Assembly (NCBI RefSeq): GCF_964340395.1 | Contig: NC_135557.1 | Location: 5,086,216-5,150,215 of the forward strand | Direction of reading: 5' to 3' | Length of the DNA stretch: 64,000 bases | Source of the DNA: Glandiceps talaboti | Lineage: Eukaryota; Hemichordata; Enteropneusta; Spengelidae | Shown here: piece after piece, positions 36,101 to 52,200 of the stretch | Layout of the letters: each line of letters starts with the position of its first letter | How positions within the stretch are numbered: the first letter of the stretch is position 1 | Notes under the pieces: model-generated | Told to the model about the DNA's origin: nothing | Seen by the model: the letters and a program-made list of their open reading frames with translations, nothing else | The model's database searches: none | Made by a program: the position numbers and the translations under genes

Positions 36101-39100
36101 ATTTACCAGTGATATCACTACTATAGTAGTCCTGTATTTATCACCAGGGTAGGATTACTAATTTACCAGTGATATCACTACTGTAGTAGTCCTGTATTTA
36201 TGACTAGGGTAGGGTTACTAATTTACCAGTGATATTACTACTGTAGTGGTCCTGTGTTTATGACTAGGGTAGGATTACTAATTTACCAGTGATATCACTA
36301 CTGTAGTAGTCCTGTCTTTATGACTAGGGTAGGGTTACTAATTTACCAGTGATATCACTACTGTAGTAGTCCTGTATTTATGACTAGGGTAGGATTACTA
36401 ATTTACCAGTGATATCACTACTGTAGTAGTCCTGTGTTTATGACTAGGGTAGGGTTACTAATTTACAAGTGATATCACTACTGTAGTAGTCCTGTATTTA
36501 TGACTAGGGTAGGATTACTAATTTACCAGTGATATCACTACTGTAGTAGTCCTATGTTTATGACTAGGGTAGGGGTACTAATTTACCAGTGATATCACTA
36601 CTATAGTAGTCCTGTATTTATCACCAGGGTAGGATTACTAATTTACCAGTGATATCACTACTGTAGTAGTCCTGTATTTATGACTAAGGTAGGATTACTA
36701 ATTTACCAGTGATATCACTACTGTAGTAGTCCTGCATTTATGACTAGGGTAGGGTTACTAATTTACCAGTGATATCACTACTGTAGTAGTCCTATGTTTA
36801 TGACTAGGGTAGGGTTACTAATTTACCAGTGATATCACTACTGTAGTAGTCCTGTATTTATGACTAGGGTAGGGTTACTAATTTACCAGTGATATCACTA
36901 CTGTAGTAGTCCTGTATTTATAACTAGAGTAGGGTTACTAATTTACCAGTGATATCACTACTGTAGTAGTCCTGTATTTATGACTAGGGTAGGATTACTA
37001 ATTTACCAGTGATATCACTACTGTAGTAGTCCTGTATTTATGACTAGGGTAGGGTTACTAATTTACCAGTGATATTACTACTCTAGTAGTCCTGTGTTTA
37101 TGACTAGGGTAGGGTTACTAATTTACCAGTGATATCACTACTGTAGTAGTCCTGTATTTATCACCAGGGTAGGATTACTAATTTACCAGTGATATCACTA
37201 CTGTAGTAGTCCTGTATTTATGACTAGGGTAGGGGTACTAATTTACCAGTGATATTACTACTGTAGTAGTCCTGTGTTTATGACTAGGGTAGGATTACTA
37301 ATTTACCAGTGATATCACTACTATAGTAGTCCTGTATTTATCACCAGGGTAGGATTACTAATTTACCAGTGATATCACTACTGTAGTAGTCCTGTATTTA
37401 TGACTAGGGTAGGATTACTAATTTACCAGTGATATCACTACTGTAGTAGTCCTGTATTTATCACCAGGGTAGGGTTACTAATTTACCAGTGATATCACTA
37501 CTGTAGTAGTCCTGTATTTATGACAAGGGTAGGGTTACTAATTTACCAGTGCTATAACTATAGTCCTGTATTTATCACCAGGGTAGGATTACTAATTTAC
37601 CAGTGATATCACTACTGTAGTAGTCCTGTATTTATGACTAGGGTAGGGGTACTAATTTACCAGTGATATTACTACTGTAGTGGTCCTGTGTTTATGACTA
37701 GGGTAGGATTACTAATTTACCAGTGATATCACTAATGTAGTAGTCCTGTGTTTATGACTAGGGTAGGGTTACTAATTTGCCAGTGATATCACTACTGTAG
37801 TAGTCCTGTATTTATAAGTAGGGTAGGATTACTAATTTACCAGTGATATCACTACTGTAGTAGTCCTGTGTTTATGACTAGGGTAGGGTTACTAATTTAC
37901 AAGTGATATCACTACTGTAGTAGTCCTGTATTTATGACTAGGGTAGGGTTACTAATTTACCAGTGATATCACTACTATAGTAGTCCTGTATTTATCACCA
38001 GGGTAGGATTACTAATTTACCAGTGATATCACTACTGTAGTAGTCCTGTATTTATGACTAGGGTAGGGTTACTAATTTACCAGTGATATTACTACTATAG
38101 TAGTCCTGTATTTATGACGAGTGTAGGGTTACTAATTTACCAGTGATATTACTACTGTAGTAGTCCTGTATTTATGACTAGGGTAGTGGTACTAATTTAC
38201 CAGTGATATTACTACTATAGTAGTCCTGTGTTTATGACTAGGGTAGGGTTACTAATTTACCAGTGATATAACTATAGTCCTGTATTTATCACCAGGGTAG
38301 GATTACTAATTTACCAGTGATATCACTACTGTAGTAGTCCTGTATTTATGACTAGGGTAGGGGTACTAATTTACCAGTGATATTACTACTGTAGTGGTCC
38401 TGTATTTATGACTAGGGTAGGATTACTAATTTACCAGTGATATCACTAATGTAGTAGTCCTGTGTTTATGACTAGGGTAGGGTTACTAATTTACCAGTGA
38501 TATCACTACTGTAGTAGTCCTGTATTTATAAGTAGGGTAGGATTACTAATTTACCAGTGATATCACTACTGTAGTAGTCCTGTGTTTATGACTAGGGTAG
38601 GGTTACTAATTTACAAGTGATATCACTACTGTAGTAGTCCTGTATTTATGACTAGGGTAGGATTACTAATTTACTAGTGATATCACTACTGTAGTAGTCC
38701 TATGTTTATGACTAGGGTAGGGTTACTAATTTACCAGTGATATCACTACTGTAGTAGTCCTGTATTTATAACTAGGGTAGGATTACTAATTTACCAGTGA
38801 TATCACTACTATAGTAGTCCTGTATTTATGACTAGGGTAGGATTACTAATTTACCAATGATATCACTACTGTAGTAGTCCTGTATTTATGACGAGGGTAG
38901 GGTTACTAATTTACCAGTGATATCACTACTGTAGTAGTCCTGTATTTATGACTAGGGTAGGGGTACTAATTTACCAGTGATATTACTACTGTAGTAGTCC
39001 TGTGTTTATGACTAGGGTAGGGTTACTAATTTACCAGTGATATCACTACTGTAGTAGTCCTGTATTTATCACCAGGGTAGGATTACTAATTTACCAGTGA

Positions 39101-42100
39101 TATCACTACTGTAGTAGTCCTGTATTTATCACCAGGGTAGGATTACTAATTTACCAGTGATATTACTACTGTAGTAGTCCTGTATTTATCACCAGGGTAG
39201 GATTACTAATTTACCAGTGATATTACTACTGTAGTAGTCCTGTATTTATGACTAGGGTAGGGTTACTAATTTACCAGTGATATCACTACTATAGTAGTCC
39301 CGTATTTATCACCAGGGTAGGATTACTAATTTACCAGTGATATTACTACTGTAGTAGTCCTGTATTTATAACTAGGGTAGGATTACTAATTTACCAGTGA
39401 TATCACTACTATAGTAGTCCCGTATTTATAACTAGGGTAGGATTACTAATTTACCAGTGATATCACTACTGTATTAGTACTGTATTTATGACTATAGGGT
39501 AGGGTTACTAATTTACCAGTGATATCACTACTATAGTAGTCCTGTATTTATGACTAGGGTAGGATTACTAATTTACCAGAGATATCACTACTGTAGTAGT
39601 CCTGTATTTATGACTATGGTAGGATTACTAATTTACCAGTGATATCACTACTGTAGTAGTCCTGTATTTATCACCAGGGTAGGGGTACTAATTTACCAGT
39701 GATATCACTACTGTAGTAGTCCTGTATTTATCACCAGGGTAGGATTACTAATTTACCAGTGATATCACTACTGTAGTAGTCCTGTATTTATGACTAGGGT
39801 AGGGTTACTAATTTACCAGTGATATTACTACTATAGTAGTCCTGTATTTATGACGAGTGTAGGGTTACTAATTTACCAGTGATATTACTACTGTAGTAGT
39901 CCTGTATTTATGACTAGGGTAGTGGTACTAATTTACCAGTGATATTACTACTATAGTAGTCCTGTGTTTATGACTAGGGTAGGGTTACTAATTTACCAGT
40001 GATATAACTATAGTCCTGTATTTATCACCAGGGTAGGATTACTAATTTACCAGTGATATCACTACTGTAGTAGTCCTGTATTTATGACTAGGGTAGGGGT
40101 ACTAATTTACCAGTGATATTACTACTGTAGTGGTCCTGTATTTATGACTAGGGTAGGATTACTAATTTACCAGTGATATCACTAATGTAGTAGTCCTGTG
40201 TTTATGACTAGGGTAGGGTTACTAATTTACCAGTGATATCACTACTGTAGTAGTCCTGTATTTATAAGTAGGGTAGGATTACTAATTTACCAGTGATATC
40301 ACTACTGTAGTAGTCCTGTGTTTATGACTAGGGTAGGGTTACTAATTTACAAGTGATATCACTACTGTAGTAGTCCTGTATTTATGACTAGGGTAGGATT
40401 ACTAATTTACTAGTGATATCACTACTGTAGTAGTCCTATGTTTATGACTAGGGTAGGGTTACTAATTTACCAGTGATATCACTACTGTAGTAGTCCTGTA
40501 TTTATAACTAGGGTAGGATTACTAATTTACCAGTGATATCACTACTATAGTAGTCCTGTATTTATGACTAGGGTAGGATTACTAATTTACCAATGATATC
40601 ACTACTGTAGTAGTCCTGTATTTATGACGAGGGTAGGGTTACTAATTTACCAGTGATATCACTACTGTAGTAGTCCTGTATTTATGACTAGGGTAGGGGT
40701 ACTAATTTACCAGTGATATTACTACTGTAGTAGTCCTGTGTTTATGACTAGGGTAGGGTTACTAATTTACCAGTGATATCACTACTGTAGTAGTCCTGTA
40801 TTTATCACCAGGGTAGGATTACTAATTTACCAGTGATATCACTACTGTAGTAGTCCTGTATTTATCACCAGGGTAGGATTACTAATTTACCAGTGATATT
40901 ACTACTGTAGTAGTCCTGTATTTATCACCAGGGTAGGATTACTAATTTACCAGTGATATTACTACTGTAGTAGTCCTGTATTTATGACTAGGGTAGGGTT
41001 ACTAATTTACCAGTGATATCACTACTATAGTAGTCCCGTATTTATCACCAGGGTAGGATTACTAATTTACCAGTGATATTACTACTGTAGTAGTCCTGTA
41101 TTTATAACTAGGGTAGGATTACTAATTTACCAGTGATATCACTACTATAGTAGTCCCGTATTTATAACTAGGGTAGGATTACTAATTTACCAGTGATATC
41201 ACTACTGTATTAGTACTGTATTTATGACTATAGGGTAGGGTTACTAATTTACCAGTGATATCACTACTATAGTAGTCCTGTATTTATGACTAGGGTAGGA
41301 TTACTAATTTACCAGAGATATCACTACTGTAGTAGTCCTGTATTTATGACTATGGTAGGATTACTAATTTACCAGTGATATCACTACTGTAGTAGTCCTG
41401 TATTTATCACCAGGGTAGGGGTACTAATTTACCAGTGATATCACTACTGTAGTAGTCCTGTATTTATAACTAGGGTAGGATTACTAATTTACCAGTGATA
41501 TCACTACTATAGTAGTCCTGTATTTATCACCAGGGTAGGATTACTAATTTACCAGTGATATCACTACTGTAGTAGTCCTGTATTTATAACTAGGGTAGGG
41601 TTACTAATTTACCAGTGATATCACTACTGTAGTAGTCCTGTATTTATAACAAGGGTAGGATTACTAATTTACCAGTGATATCACTACTGTAGTAGTCCTG
41701 TGTTTATGACTAGGGTAGGGTTACTAATTTACCAGTGATATCACTACTGTAGTAGTCCTGTATTTATGACAAGGGTAGGGTTACTAATTTACCAGTGATA
41801 TCACTACTGTAGTAGTCGTGTATTTATGACTAGGGTAGGGTTACTAATTTACCAGTGATATCACTACTATAGTAGTTCTGTATTTATCACCAGGGTAGGA
41901 TTACTAATTTACCAGTGATATCACTACTGTTACAGTAGTAGTCCTGTATTTATGACTAGGGTAGGATTACTAATTTACCAGTGATATTACTACTGTAGTA
42001 GTCCTGTGTTTATGACTAGAGTAGGGTTACTAATTTACCAGTGATGTCACTACTGTAGTAGTCCTGTATTTATGACTAGGGTAGGGTTACTAATTTACCA

Positions 42101-45100
42101 GTGATATTACTATTGTAGTAGTCCTGTATTTATGACGAGGGTAGGGTTACTAATTTACCAGTGATATTACTACTGTAGTAGTCCTGTATTTATGACTAGG
42201 GTAGTGGTACTAATTTACCAGTGATATTACTACTATAGTAGTCCTGTGTTTATGACTAGGGTAGGGTTACTAATTTACCAGTGATATCACTACTATAGTA
42301 GTCCTGTATTTATCACCAGGGTAGGATTACTAATTTACCAGTGATATCACTACTGTAGTAGTCCTGTATTTATGACTAGGGTAGGGTTACTAATTTACCA
42401 GTGATATTACTACTGTAGTGGTCCTGTGTTTATGACTAGGGTAGGATTACTAATTTACCAGTGATATCACTACTGTAGTAGTCCTGTCTTTATGACTAGG
42501 GTAGGGTTACTAATTTACCAGTGATATCACTACTGTAGTAGTCCTGTATTTATGACTAGGGTAGGATTACTAATTTACCAGTGATATCACTACTGTAGTA
42601 GTCCTGTGTTTATGACTAGGGTAGGGTTACTAATTTACAAGTGATATCACTACTGTAGTAGTCCTGTATTTATGACTAGGGTAGGATTACTAATTTACCA
42701 GTGATATTACTACTGTAGTAGTCCTGTATTTATCACCAGGGTAGGATTACTAATTTACCAGTGATATTACTACTGTAGTAGTCCTGTATTTATGACTAGG
42801 GTAGGGTTACTAATTTACCAGTGATATCACTACTATAGTAGTCCCGTATTTATCACCAGGGTAGGATTACTAATTTACCAGTGATATTACTACTGTAGTA
42901 GTCCTGTATTTATAACTAGGGTAGGATTACTAATTTACCAGTGATATCACTACTATAGTAGTCCCGTATTTATAACTAGGGTAGGATTACTAATTTACCA
43001 GTGATATCACTACTGTATTAGTACTGTATTTATGACTATAGGGTAGGGTTACTAATTTACCAGTGATATCACTACTATAGTAGTCCTGTATTTATGACTA
43101 GGGTAGGATTACTAATTTACCAGAGATATCACTACTGTAGTAGTCCTGTATTTATGACTATGGTAGGATTACTAATTTACCAGTGATATCACTACTGTAG
43201 TAGTCCTGTATTTATCACCAGGGTAGGGGTACTAATTTACCAGTGATATCACTACTGTAGTAGTCCTGTATTTATCACCAGGGTAGGATTACTAATTTAC
43301 CAGTGATATCACTACTGTAGTAGTCCTGTATTTATGACTAGGGTAGGGTTACTAATTTACCAGTGATATTACTACTATAGTAGTCCTGTATTTATGACGA
43401 GTGTAGGGTTACTAATTTACCAGTGATATTACTACTGTAGTAGTCCTGTATTTATGACTAGGGTAGTGGTACTAATTTACCAGTGATATTACTACTATAG
43501 TAGTCCTGTGTTTATGACTAGGGTAGGGTTACTAATTTACCAGTGATATAACTATAGTCCTGTATTTATCACCAGGGTAGGATTACTAATTTACCAGTGA
43601 TATCACTACTGTAGTAGTCCTGTATTTATGACTAGGGTAGGGGTACTAATTTACCAGTGATATTACTACTGTAGTGGTCCTGTATTTATGACTAGGGTAG
43701 GATTACTAATTTACCAGTGATATCACTAATGTAGTAGTCCTGTGTTTATGACTAGGGTAGGGTTACTAATTTACCAGTGATATCACTACTGTAGTAGTCC
43801 TGTATTTATAAGTAGGGTAGGATTACTAATTTACCAGTGATATCACTACTGTAGTAGTCCTGTGTTTATGACTAGGGTAGGGTTACTAATTTACAAGTGA
43901 TATCACTACTGTAGTAGTCCTGTATTTATGACTAGGGTAGGATTACTAATTTACTAGTGATATCACTACTGTAGTAGTCCTATGTTTATGACTAGGGTAG
44001 GGTTACTAATTTACCAGTGATATCACTACTGTAGTAGTCCTGTATTTATAACTAGGGTAGGATTACTAATTTACCAGTGATATCACTACTATAGTAGTCC
44101 TGTATTTATGACTAGGGTAGGATTACTAATTTACCAATGATATCACTACTGTAGTAGTCCTGTATTTATGACGAGGGTAGGGTTACTAATTTACCAGTGA
44201 TATCACTACTGTAGTAGTCCTGTATTTATGACTAGGGTAGGGGTACTAATTTACCAGTGATATTACTACTGTAGTAGTCCTGTGTTTATGACTAGGGTAG
44301 GGTTACTAATTTACCAGTGATATCACTACTGTAGTAGTCCTGTATTTATCACCAGGGTAGGATTACTAATTTACCAGTGATATCACTACTGTAGTAGTCC
44401 TGTATTTATCACCAGGGTAGGATTACTAATTTACCAGTGATATTACTACTGTAGTAGTCCTGTATTTATCACCAGGGTAGGATTACTAATTTACCAGTGA
44501 TATTACTACTGTAGTAGTCCTGTATTTATGACTAGGGTAGGGTTACTAATTTACCAGTGATATCACTACTATAGTAGTCCCGTATTTATCACCAGGGTAG
44601 GATTACTAATTTACCAGTGATATTACTACTGTAGTAGTCCTGTATTTATAACTAGGGTAGGATTACTAATTTACCAGTGATATCACTACTATAGTAGTCC
44701 CGTATTTATAACTAGGGTAGGATTACTAATTTACCAGTGATATCACTACTGTATTAGTACTGTATTTATGACTATAGGGTAGGGTTACTAATTTACCAGT
44801 GATATCACTACTATAGTAGTCCTGTATTTATGACTAGGGTAGGATTACTAATTTACCAGAGATATCACTACTGTAGTAGTCCTGTATTTATGACTATGGT
44901 AGGATTACTAATTTACCAGTGATATCACTACTGTAGTAGTCCTGTATTTATCACCAGGGTAGGGGTACTAATTTACCAGTGATATCACTACTGTAGTAGT
45001 CCTGTATTTATAACTAGGGTAGGATTACTAATTTACCAGTGATATCACTACTATAGTAGTCCTGTATTTATCACCAGGGTAGGATTACTAATTTACCAGT

Positions 45101-46250
45101 GATATCACTACTGTAGTAGTCCTGTATTTATAACTAGGGTAGGGTTACTAATTTACCAGTGATATCACTACTGTAGTAGTCCTGTATTTATAACAAGGGT
45201 AGGATTACTAATTTACCAGTGATATCACTACTGTAGTAGTCCTGTGTTTATGACTAGGGTAGGGTTACTAATTTACCAGTGATATCACTACTGTAGTAGT
45301 CCTGTATTTATGACAAGGGTAGGGTTACTAATTTACCAGTGATATCACTACTGTAGTAGTCGTGTATTTATGACTAGGGTAGGGTTACTAATTTACCAGT
45401 GATATCACTACTATAGTAGTTCTGTATTTATCACCAGGGTAGGATTACTAATTTACCAGTGATATCACTACTGTTACAGTAGTAGTCCTGTATTTATGAC
45501 TAGGGTAGGATTACTAATTTACCAGTGATATTACTACTGTAGTAGTCCTGTGTTTATGACTAGAGTAGGGTTACTAATTTACCAGTGATGTCACTACTGT
45601 AGTAGTCCTGTATTTATGACTAGGGTAGGGTTACTAATTTACCAGTGATATTACTATTGTAGTAGTCCTGTATTTATGACGAGGGTAGGGTTACTAATTT
45701 ACCAGTGATATTACTACTGTAGTAGTCCTGTATTTATGACTAGGGTAGTGGTACTAATTTACCAGTGATATTACTACTATAGTAGTCCTGTGTTTATGAC
45801 TAGGGTAGGGTTACTAATTTACCAGTGATATCACTACTATAGTAGTCCTGTATTTATCACCAGGGTAGGATTACTAATTTACCAGTGATATCACTACTGT
45901 AGTAGTCCTGTATTTATGACTAGGGTAGGGTTACTAATTTACCAGTGATATTACTACTGTAGTGGTCCTGTGTTTATGACTAGGGTAGGATTACTAATTT
46001 ACCAGTGATATCACTACTGTAGTAGTCCTGTCTTTATGACTAGGGTAGGGTTACTAATTTACCAGTGATATCACTACTGTAGTAGTCCTGTATTTATGAC
46101 TAGGGTAGGATTACTAATTTACCAGTGATATCACTACTGTAGTAGTCCTGTGTTTATGACTAGGGTAGGGTTACTAATTTACAAGTGATATCACTACTGT
46201 AGTAGTCCTGTATTTATGACTAGGGTAGGATTACTAATTTACCAGTGATA
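33115..46250. repeat. Nested multi-kb duplications in the 60-bp array (4,436 / 1,736 / 3,544 bp)
   Basis: Three offsets are supported by several private markers. The 4436-bp offset has the GCTATAAC unit at 33115 and 37551, CGAGTGTAG at 33682 and 38118, and ACTATAGGG at 35055 and 39491. The 1736-bp offset has CGAGTGTAG at 38118 and 39854 and ACTATAGGG at 39491 and 41227, in tandem at about 37.98-41.45 kb. The 3544-bp offset has CGAGTGTAG at 39854 and 43398, ACTATAGGG at 41227 and 44771, and GATGTCAC at 42043 and 45587. The sum 4436 + 1736 = 6172 also links GATGTCAC at 35871 and 42043. The inferred order is 4436 first, then 1736, then 3544. Further copies of the ACTATAGGG unit are at 43035, 48559 and 52539. 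Confidence 0.85.
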
Positions 46251-49200
46251 TCACTACTGTAGTAGTCCTGTGTTTATGACTAGGGTAGGGTTACTAATTT
46301 ACAAGTGATATCACTACTGTAGTAGTCCTGTATTTATGACTAGGGTAGGATTACTAATTTACCAGTGATATCACTACTGTAGTAGTCCTATGTTTATGAC
46401 TAGGGTAGGGGTACTAATTTACCAGTGATATCACTACTATAGTAGTCCTGTATTTATCACCAGGGTAGGATTACTAATTTACCAGTGATATCACTACTGT
46501 AGTAGTCCTGTATTTATGACTAAGGTAGGATTACTAATTTACCAGTGATATCACTACTGTAGTAGTCCTGTATTTATGACTAGGGTAGGGTTACTAATTT
46601 ACCAGTGATATCACTACTGTAGTAGTCCTGTATTTATAACTAGAGTAGGGTTACTAATTTACCAGTGATATCACTACTGTAGTAGTCCTGTATTTATCAC
46701 CAGGGTAGGATTACTAATTTACCAGTGATATCACTACTGTAGTAGTCCTGTATTTATGACTAGGGTAGGGGTACTAATTTACCAGTGATATTACTACTGT
46801 AGTAGTCCTGTGTTTATGACTAGGGTAGGATTACTAATTTACCAGTGATATCACTACTATAGTAGTCCTGTATTTATCACCAGGGTAGGATTACTAATTT
46901 ACCAGTGATATCACTACTGTAGTAGTCCTGTATTTATGACTAGGGTAGGATTACTAATTTACCAGTGATATCACTACTGTAGTAGTCCTGTATTTATCAC
47001 CAGGGTAGGGTTACTAATTTACCAGTGATATCACTACTGTAGTAGTCCTGTATTTATGACAAGGGTAGGGTTACTAATTTACCAGTGATATCACTACTGT
47101 AGTAGTCCTGTATTTATAACTAGAGTAGGGTTACTAATTTACCAGTGATATCACTACTGTAGTAGTCCTGTATTTATAACTAGAGTAGGATTACTAATTT
47201 ACCAGTGATATCACTACTGTAGTAGTCCTGTATTTATGACTAGGGTAGGGGTACTAATTTACCAGTGATATCACTACTGTAGTAGTCCTGTGTTTATGAC
47301 TAGGGTAGGGTTACTAATTTACCAGTGATATCACTACTGTAGTAGTCCTGTATTTATCACCAGGGTAGGATTACTAATTTACCAGTGATATCACTACTGT
47401 AGTAGTCCTGTATTTATCACCAGGGTAGGATTACTAATTTACCAGTGATATTACTACTGTAGTAGTCCTGTATTTATCACCAGGGTAGGATTACTAATTT
47501 ACCAGTGATATTACTACTGTAGTAGTCCTGTATTTATAAGTAGGGTAGGATTACTAATTTACCAGTGATATCACTACTGTAGTAGTCCTGTGTTTATGAC
47601 TAGGGTAGGGTTACTAATTTACAAGTGATATCACTACTGTAGTAGTCCTGTATTTATGACTAGGGTAGGATTACTAATTTACCAGTGATATCACTACTGT
47701 AGTAGTCCTATGTTTATGACTAGGGTAGGGGTACTAATTTACCAGTGATATCACTACTGTAGTAGTCCTGTATTTATAACTAGGGTAGGATTACTAATTT
47801 ACCAGTGATATCACTACTATAGTAGTCCTGTATTTATGACTAGGTTAGGATTACTAATTTACCAATGATATCACTACTGTAGTAGTCCTGTATTTATGAC
47901 GAGGGTAGGGTTACTAATTTACCAGTGATATCACTACTGTAGTAGTCCTGTATTTATGACTAGGGTAGGGGTACTAATTTACCAGTGATATTACTACTGT
48001 AGTAGTCCTGTGTTTATGACTAGGGTAGGGTTACTAATTTACCAGTGATATCACTACTGTAGTAGTCCTGTATTTATCACCAGGGTAGGATTACTAATTT
48101 ACCAGTGATATCACTACTGTAGTAGTCCTGTATTTATCACCAGGGTAGGATTACTAATTTACCAGTGATATCACTACTGTAGTAGTCCTGTATTTATCAC
48201 CAGGGTAGGATTACTAATTTACCAGTGATATTACTACTGTAGTAGTCCTGTATTTATCACCAGGGTAGGATTACTAATTTACCAGTGATATTACTACTGT
48301 AGTAGTCCTGTATTTATGACTAGGGTAGGGTTACTAATTTACCAGTGATATCACTACTATAGTAGTCCCGTATTTATCACCAGGGTAGGATTACTAATTT
48401 ACCAGTGATATTACTACTGTAGTAGTCCTGTATTTATAACTAGGGTAGGATTACTAATTTACCAGTGATATCACTACTATAGTAGTCCCGTATTTATAAC
48501 TAGGGTAGGATTACTAATTTACCAGTGATATCACTACTGTATTAGTACTGTATTTATGACTATAGGGTAGGGTTACTAATTTACCAGTGATATCACTACT
48601 ATAGTAGTCCTGTATTTATGACTAGGGTAGGATTACTAATTTACCAGTGATATCACTACTGTAGTAGTCCTGTATTTATCACCAGGGTAGGGGTACTAAT
48701 TTACCAGTGATATCACTACTGTAGTAGTCCTGTATTTATAACTAGGGTAGGATTACTAATTTACCAGTGATATCACTACTATAGTAGTCCTGTATTTATC
48801 ACCAGGGTAGGATTACTATTTTACCAGTGATATCACTACTGTAGTAGTCCTGTATTTATAACTAGGGTAGGGTTACTAATTTACCAGTGATATCACTACT
48901 GTAGTAGTCCTGTATTTATAACAAGGGTAGGATTACTAATTTACCAGTGATATCACTACTGTAGTAGTCCTGTGTTTATGACTAGGGTAGGGTTACTAAT
49001 TTACCAGTGATATCACTACTGTAGTAGTCCTGTATTTATGACAAGGGTAGGGTTACTAATTTACCAGTGATATCACTACTGTAGTAGTCGTGTATTTATG
49101 ACTAGGGTAGGGTTACTAATTTACCAGTGATATCACTACTATAGTAGTTCTGTATTTATCACCAGGGTAGGATTACTAATTTACCAGTGATATCACTACT

Positions 49201-52200
49201 GTTACAGTAGTAGTCCTGTACATGTATTTATGACTAGGGTAGGATTACTAATTTACCAGTGATATTACTACTGTAGTAGTCCTGTGTTTATGACTAGAGT
49301 AGGGTTACTAATTTACCAGTGATGTCACTACTGTAGTAGTCCTGTATTTATGACTAGGGTAGGGTTACTAATTTACCAGTGATATTACTATTGTAGTAGT
49401 CCTGTATTTATGACGAGGGTAGGGTTACTAATTTACCAGTGATATTACTACTGTAGTAGTCCTGTATTTATGACTAGGGTAGGGTTACTAATTTACCAGT
49501 GATATCACTACTATAGTAGTCCTGTATTTATCACCAGGGTAGGATTACTAATTTACCAGTGATATCACTACTGTAGTAGTCCTGTATTTATGACTAGGGT
49601 AGGGTTACTAATTTACCAGTGATATCACTACTGTAGTGGTCCTGTGTTTATGACTAGGGTAGGATTACTAATTTACCAGTGATATCACTACTGTAGTAGT
49701 CCTGTCTTTATGACTAGGGTAGGGTTACTAATTTACCAGTGATATCACTACTGTAGTAGTCCTGTATTAATGACTAGGGTAGGATTACTAATTTACCAGT
49801 GATATCACTACTGTAGTAGTCCTGTGTTTATGACTAGGGTAGGGTTACTAATTTACAAGTGATATCACTACTGTAGTAGTCCTGTATTTATGACTAGGGT
49901 AGGATTACTAATTTACCAGTGATATCACTACTGTAGTAGTCCTATGTTTATGACTAGGGTAGGGGTACTAATTTACCAGTGATATCACTACTATAGTAGT
50001 CCTGTATTTATCACCAGGGTAGGATTACTAATTTACCAGTGATATCACTACTGTAGTAGTCCTGTATTTATGACTAAGGTAGGATTACTAATTTACCAGT
50101 GATATCACTACTGTAGTAGTCCTGCATTTATGACTAGGGTAGGGTTACTAATTTACCAGTGATATCACTACTGTAGTAGTCCTATGTTTATGACTAGGGT
50201 AGGGTTACTAATTTACCAGTGATATCACTACTGTAGTAGTCCTGTATTTATGACTAGGGTAGGGTTACTAATTTACCAGTGATATCACTACTGTAGTAGT
50301 CCTGTATTTATAACTAGAGTAGGGTTACTAATTTACCAGTGATATCACTACTGTAGTAGTCCTGTATTTATGACTAGGGTAGGATTACTAATTTACCAGT
50401 GATATCACTACTGTAGTAGTCCTGTATTTATGACTAGGATAGGGTTACTAATTTACCAGTGATATTACTACTCTAGTAGTCCTGTGTTTATGACTAGGGT
50501 AGGGTTACTAATTTACCAGTGATATCACTACTGTAGTAGTCCTGTATTTATCACCAGGGTAGGATTACTAATTTACCAGTGATATCACTACTGTAGTAGT
50601 CCTGTATTTATGACTAGGGTAGGGGTACTAATTTACCAGTGATATTACTACTGTAGTAGTCCTGTGTTTATGACTAGGGTAGGATTACTAATTTACCAGT
50701 GATATCACTACTATAGTAGTCCTGTATTTATCACCAGGGTAGGATTACTAATTTACCAGTGATATCACTACTGTAGTAGTCCTGTATTTATGACTAGGGT
50801 AGGATTACTAATTTACCAGTGATATCACTACTGTAGTAGTCCTGTATTTATCACCAGGGTAGGGTTACTAATTTACCAGTGATATCACTACTGTAGTAGT
50901 CCTGTATTTATGACAAGGGTAGGGTTACTAATTTACCAGTGATATCACTACTGTAGTAGTCCTGTATTTATAACTAGAGTAGGGTTACTAATTTACCAGT
51001 GATATCACTACTGTAGTAGTCCTGTATTTATAACTAGAGTAGGATTACTAATTTACCAGTGATATCACTACTGTAGTAGTCCTGTATTTATGACTAGGGT
51101 AGGGGTACTAATTTACCAGTGATATCACTACTGTAGTAGTCCTGTATTTATGACTAGGGTAGGATTACTAATTTACCAGTGATATCACTACTGTAGTAGT
51201 CCTGTATTTATCACCAGGGTAGGATTACTAATTTACCATTGATATCACTACTGTAGTAGTCCTGTATTTATGACTAGGGTAGGATTACTAATTTACCAGT
51301 GATATTACTACTGTAGTAGTCCTGTGTTTATGACTAGGGTAGGATTACTAATTTACCAGTGATATCACTACTATAGTAGTCCTGTGTTTATGACCAGGGT
51401 AGGATTACTAATTTACCAGTGATATCACTACTGTTTCAGTAGTAGTCCTGTATTTATGACTAGGTTAGGGTTACTAATTTACCAGTGATATCACTACTGT
51501 AGCAGTCCTGTATTTATAACTAGGGTAGGATTACTAATTTACCAGTGATATCACTACTGTAGTAGTCCTGTATTTATAAGTAGGGTAGGATTACTAATTT
51601 ACCAGTGATATCACTACTGTAGTAGTCCTGTGTTTATGACTAGGGTAGGGTTACTAATTTACAAGTGATATCACTACTGTAGTAGTCCTGTATTTATGAC
51701 TAGGGTAGGATTACTAATTTACCAGTGATATCACTACTGTAGTAGTCCTATGTTTATGACTAGGGTAGGGGTACTAATTTACCAGTGATATCACTACTGT
51801 AGTAGTCCTGTATTTATAACTAGGGTAGGATTACTAATTTACCAGTGATATCACTACTATAGTAGTCCTGTATTTATGACTAGGGTAGGATTACTAATTT
51901 ACCAATGATATCACTACTGTAGTAGTCCTGTATTTATGACGAGGGTAGGGTTACTAATTTACCAGTGATATCACTACTGTAGTAGTCCTGTATTTATGAC
52001 TAGGGTAGGGGTACTAATTTACCAGTGATATTACTACTGTAGTAGTCCTGTGTTTATGACTAGGGTAGGGTTACTAATTTACCAGTGATATCACTACTGT
52101 AGTAGTCCTGTATTTATCACCAGGGTAGGATTACTAATTTACCAGTGATATCACTACTGTAGTAGTCCTGTATTTATCACCAGGGTAGGATTACTAATTT

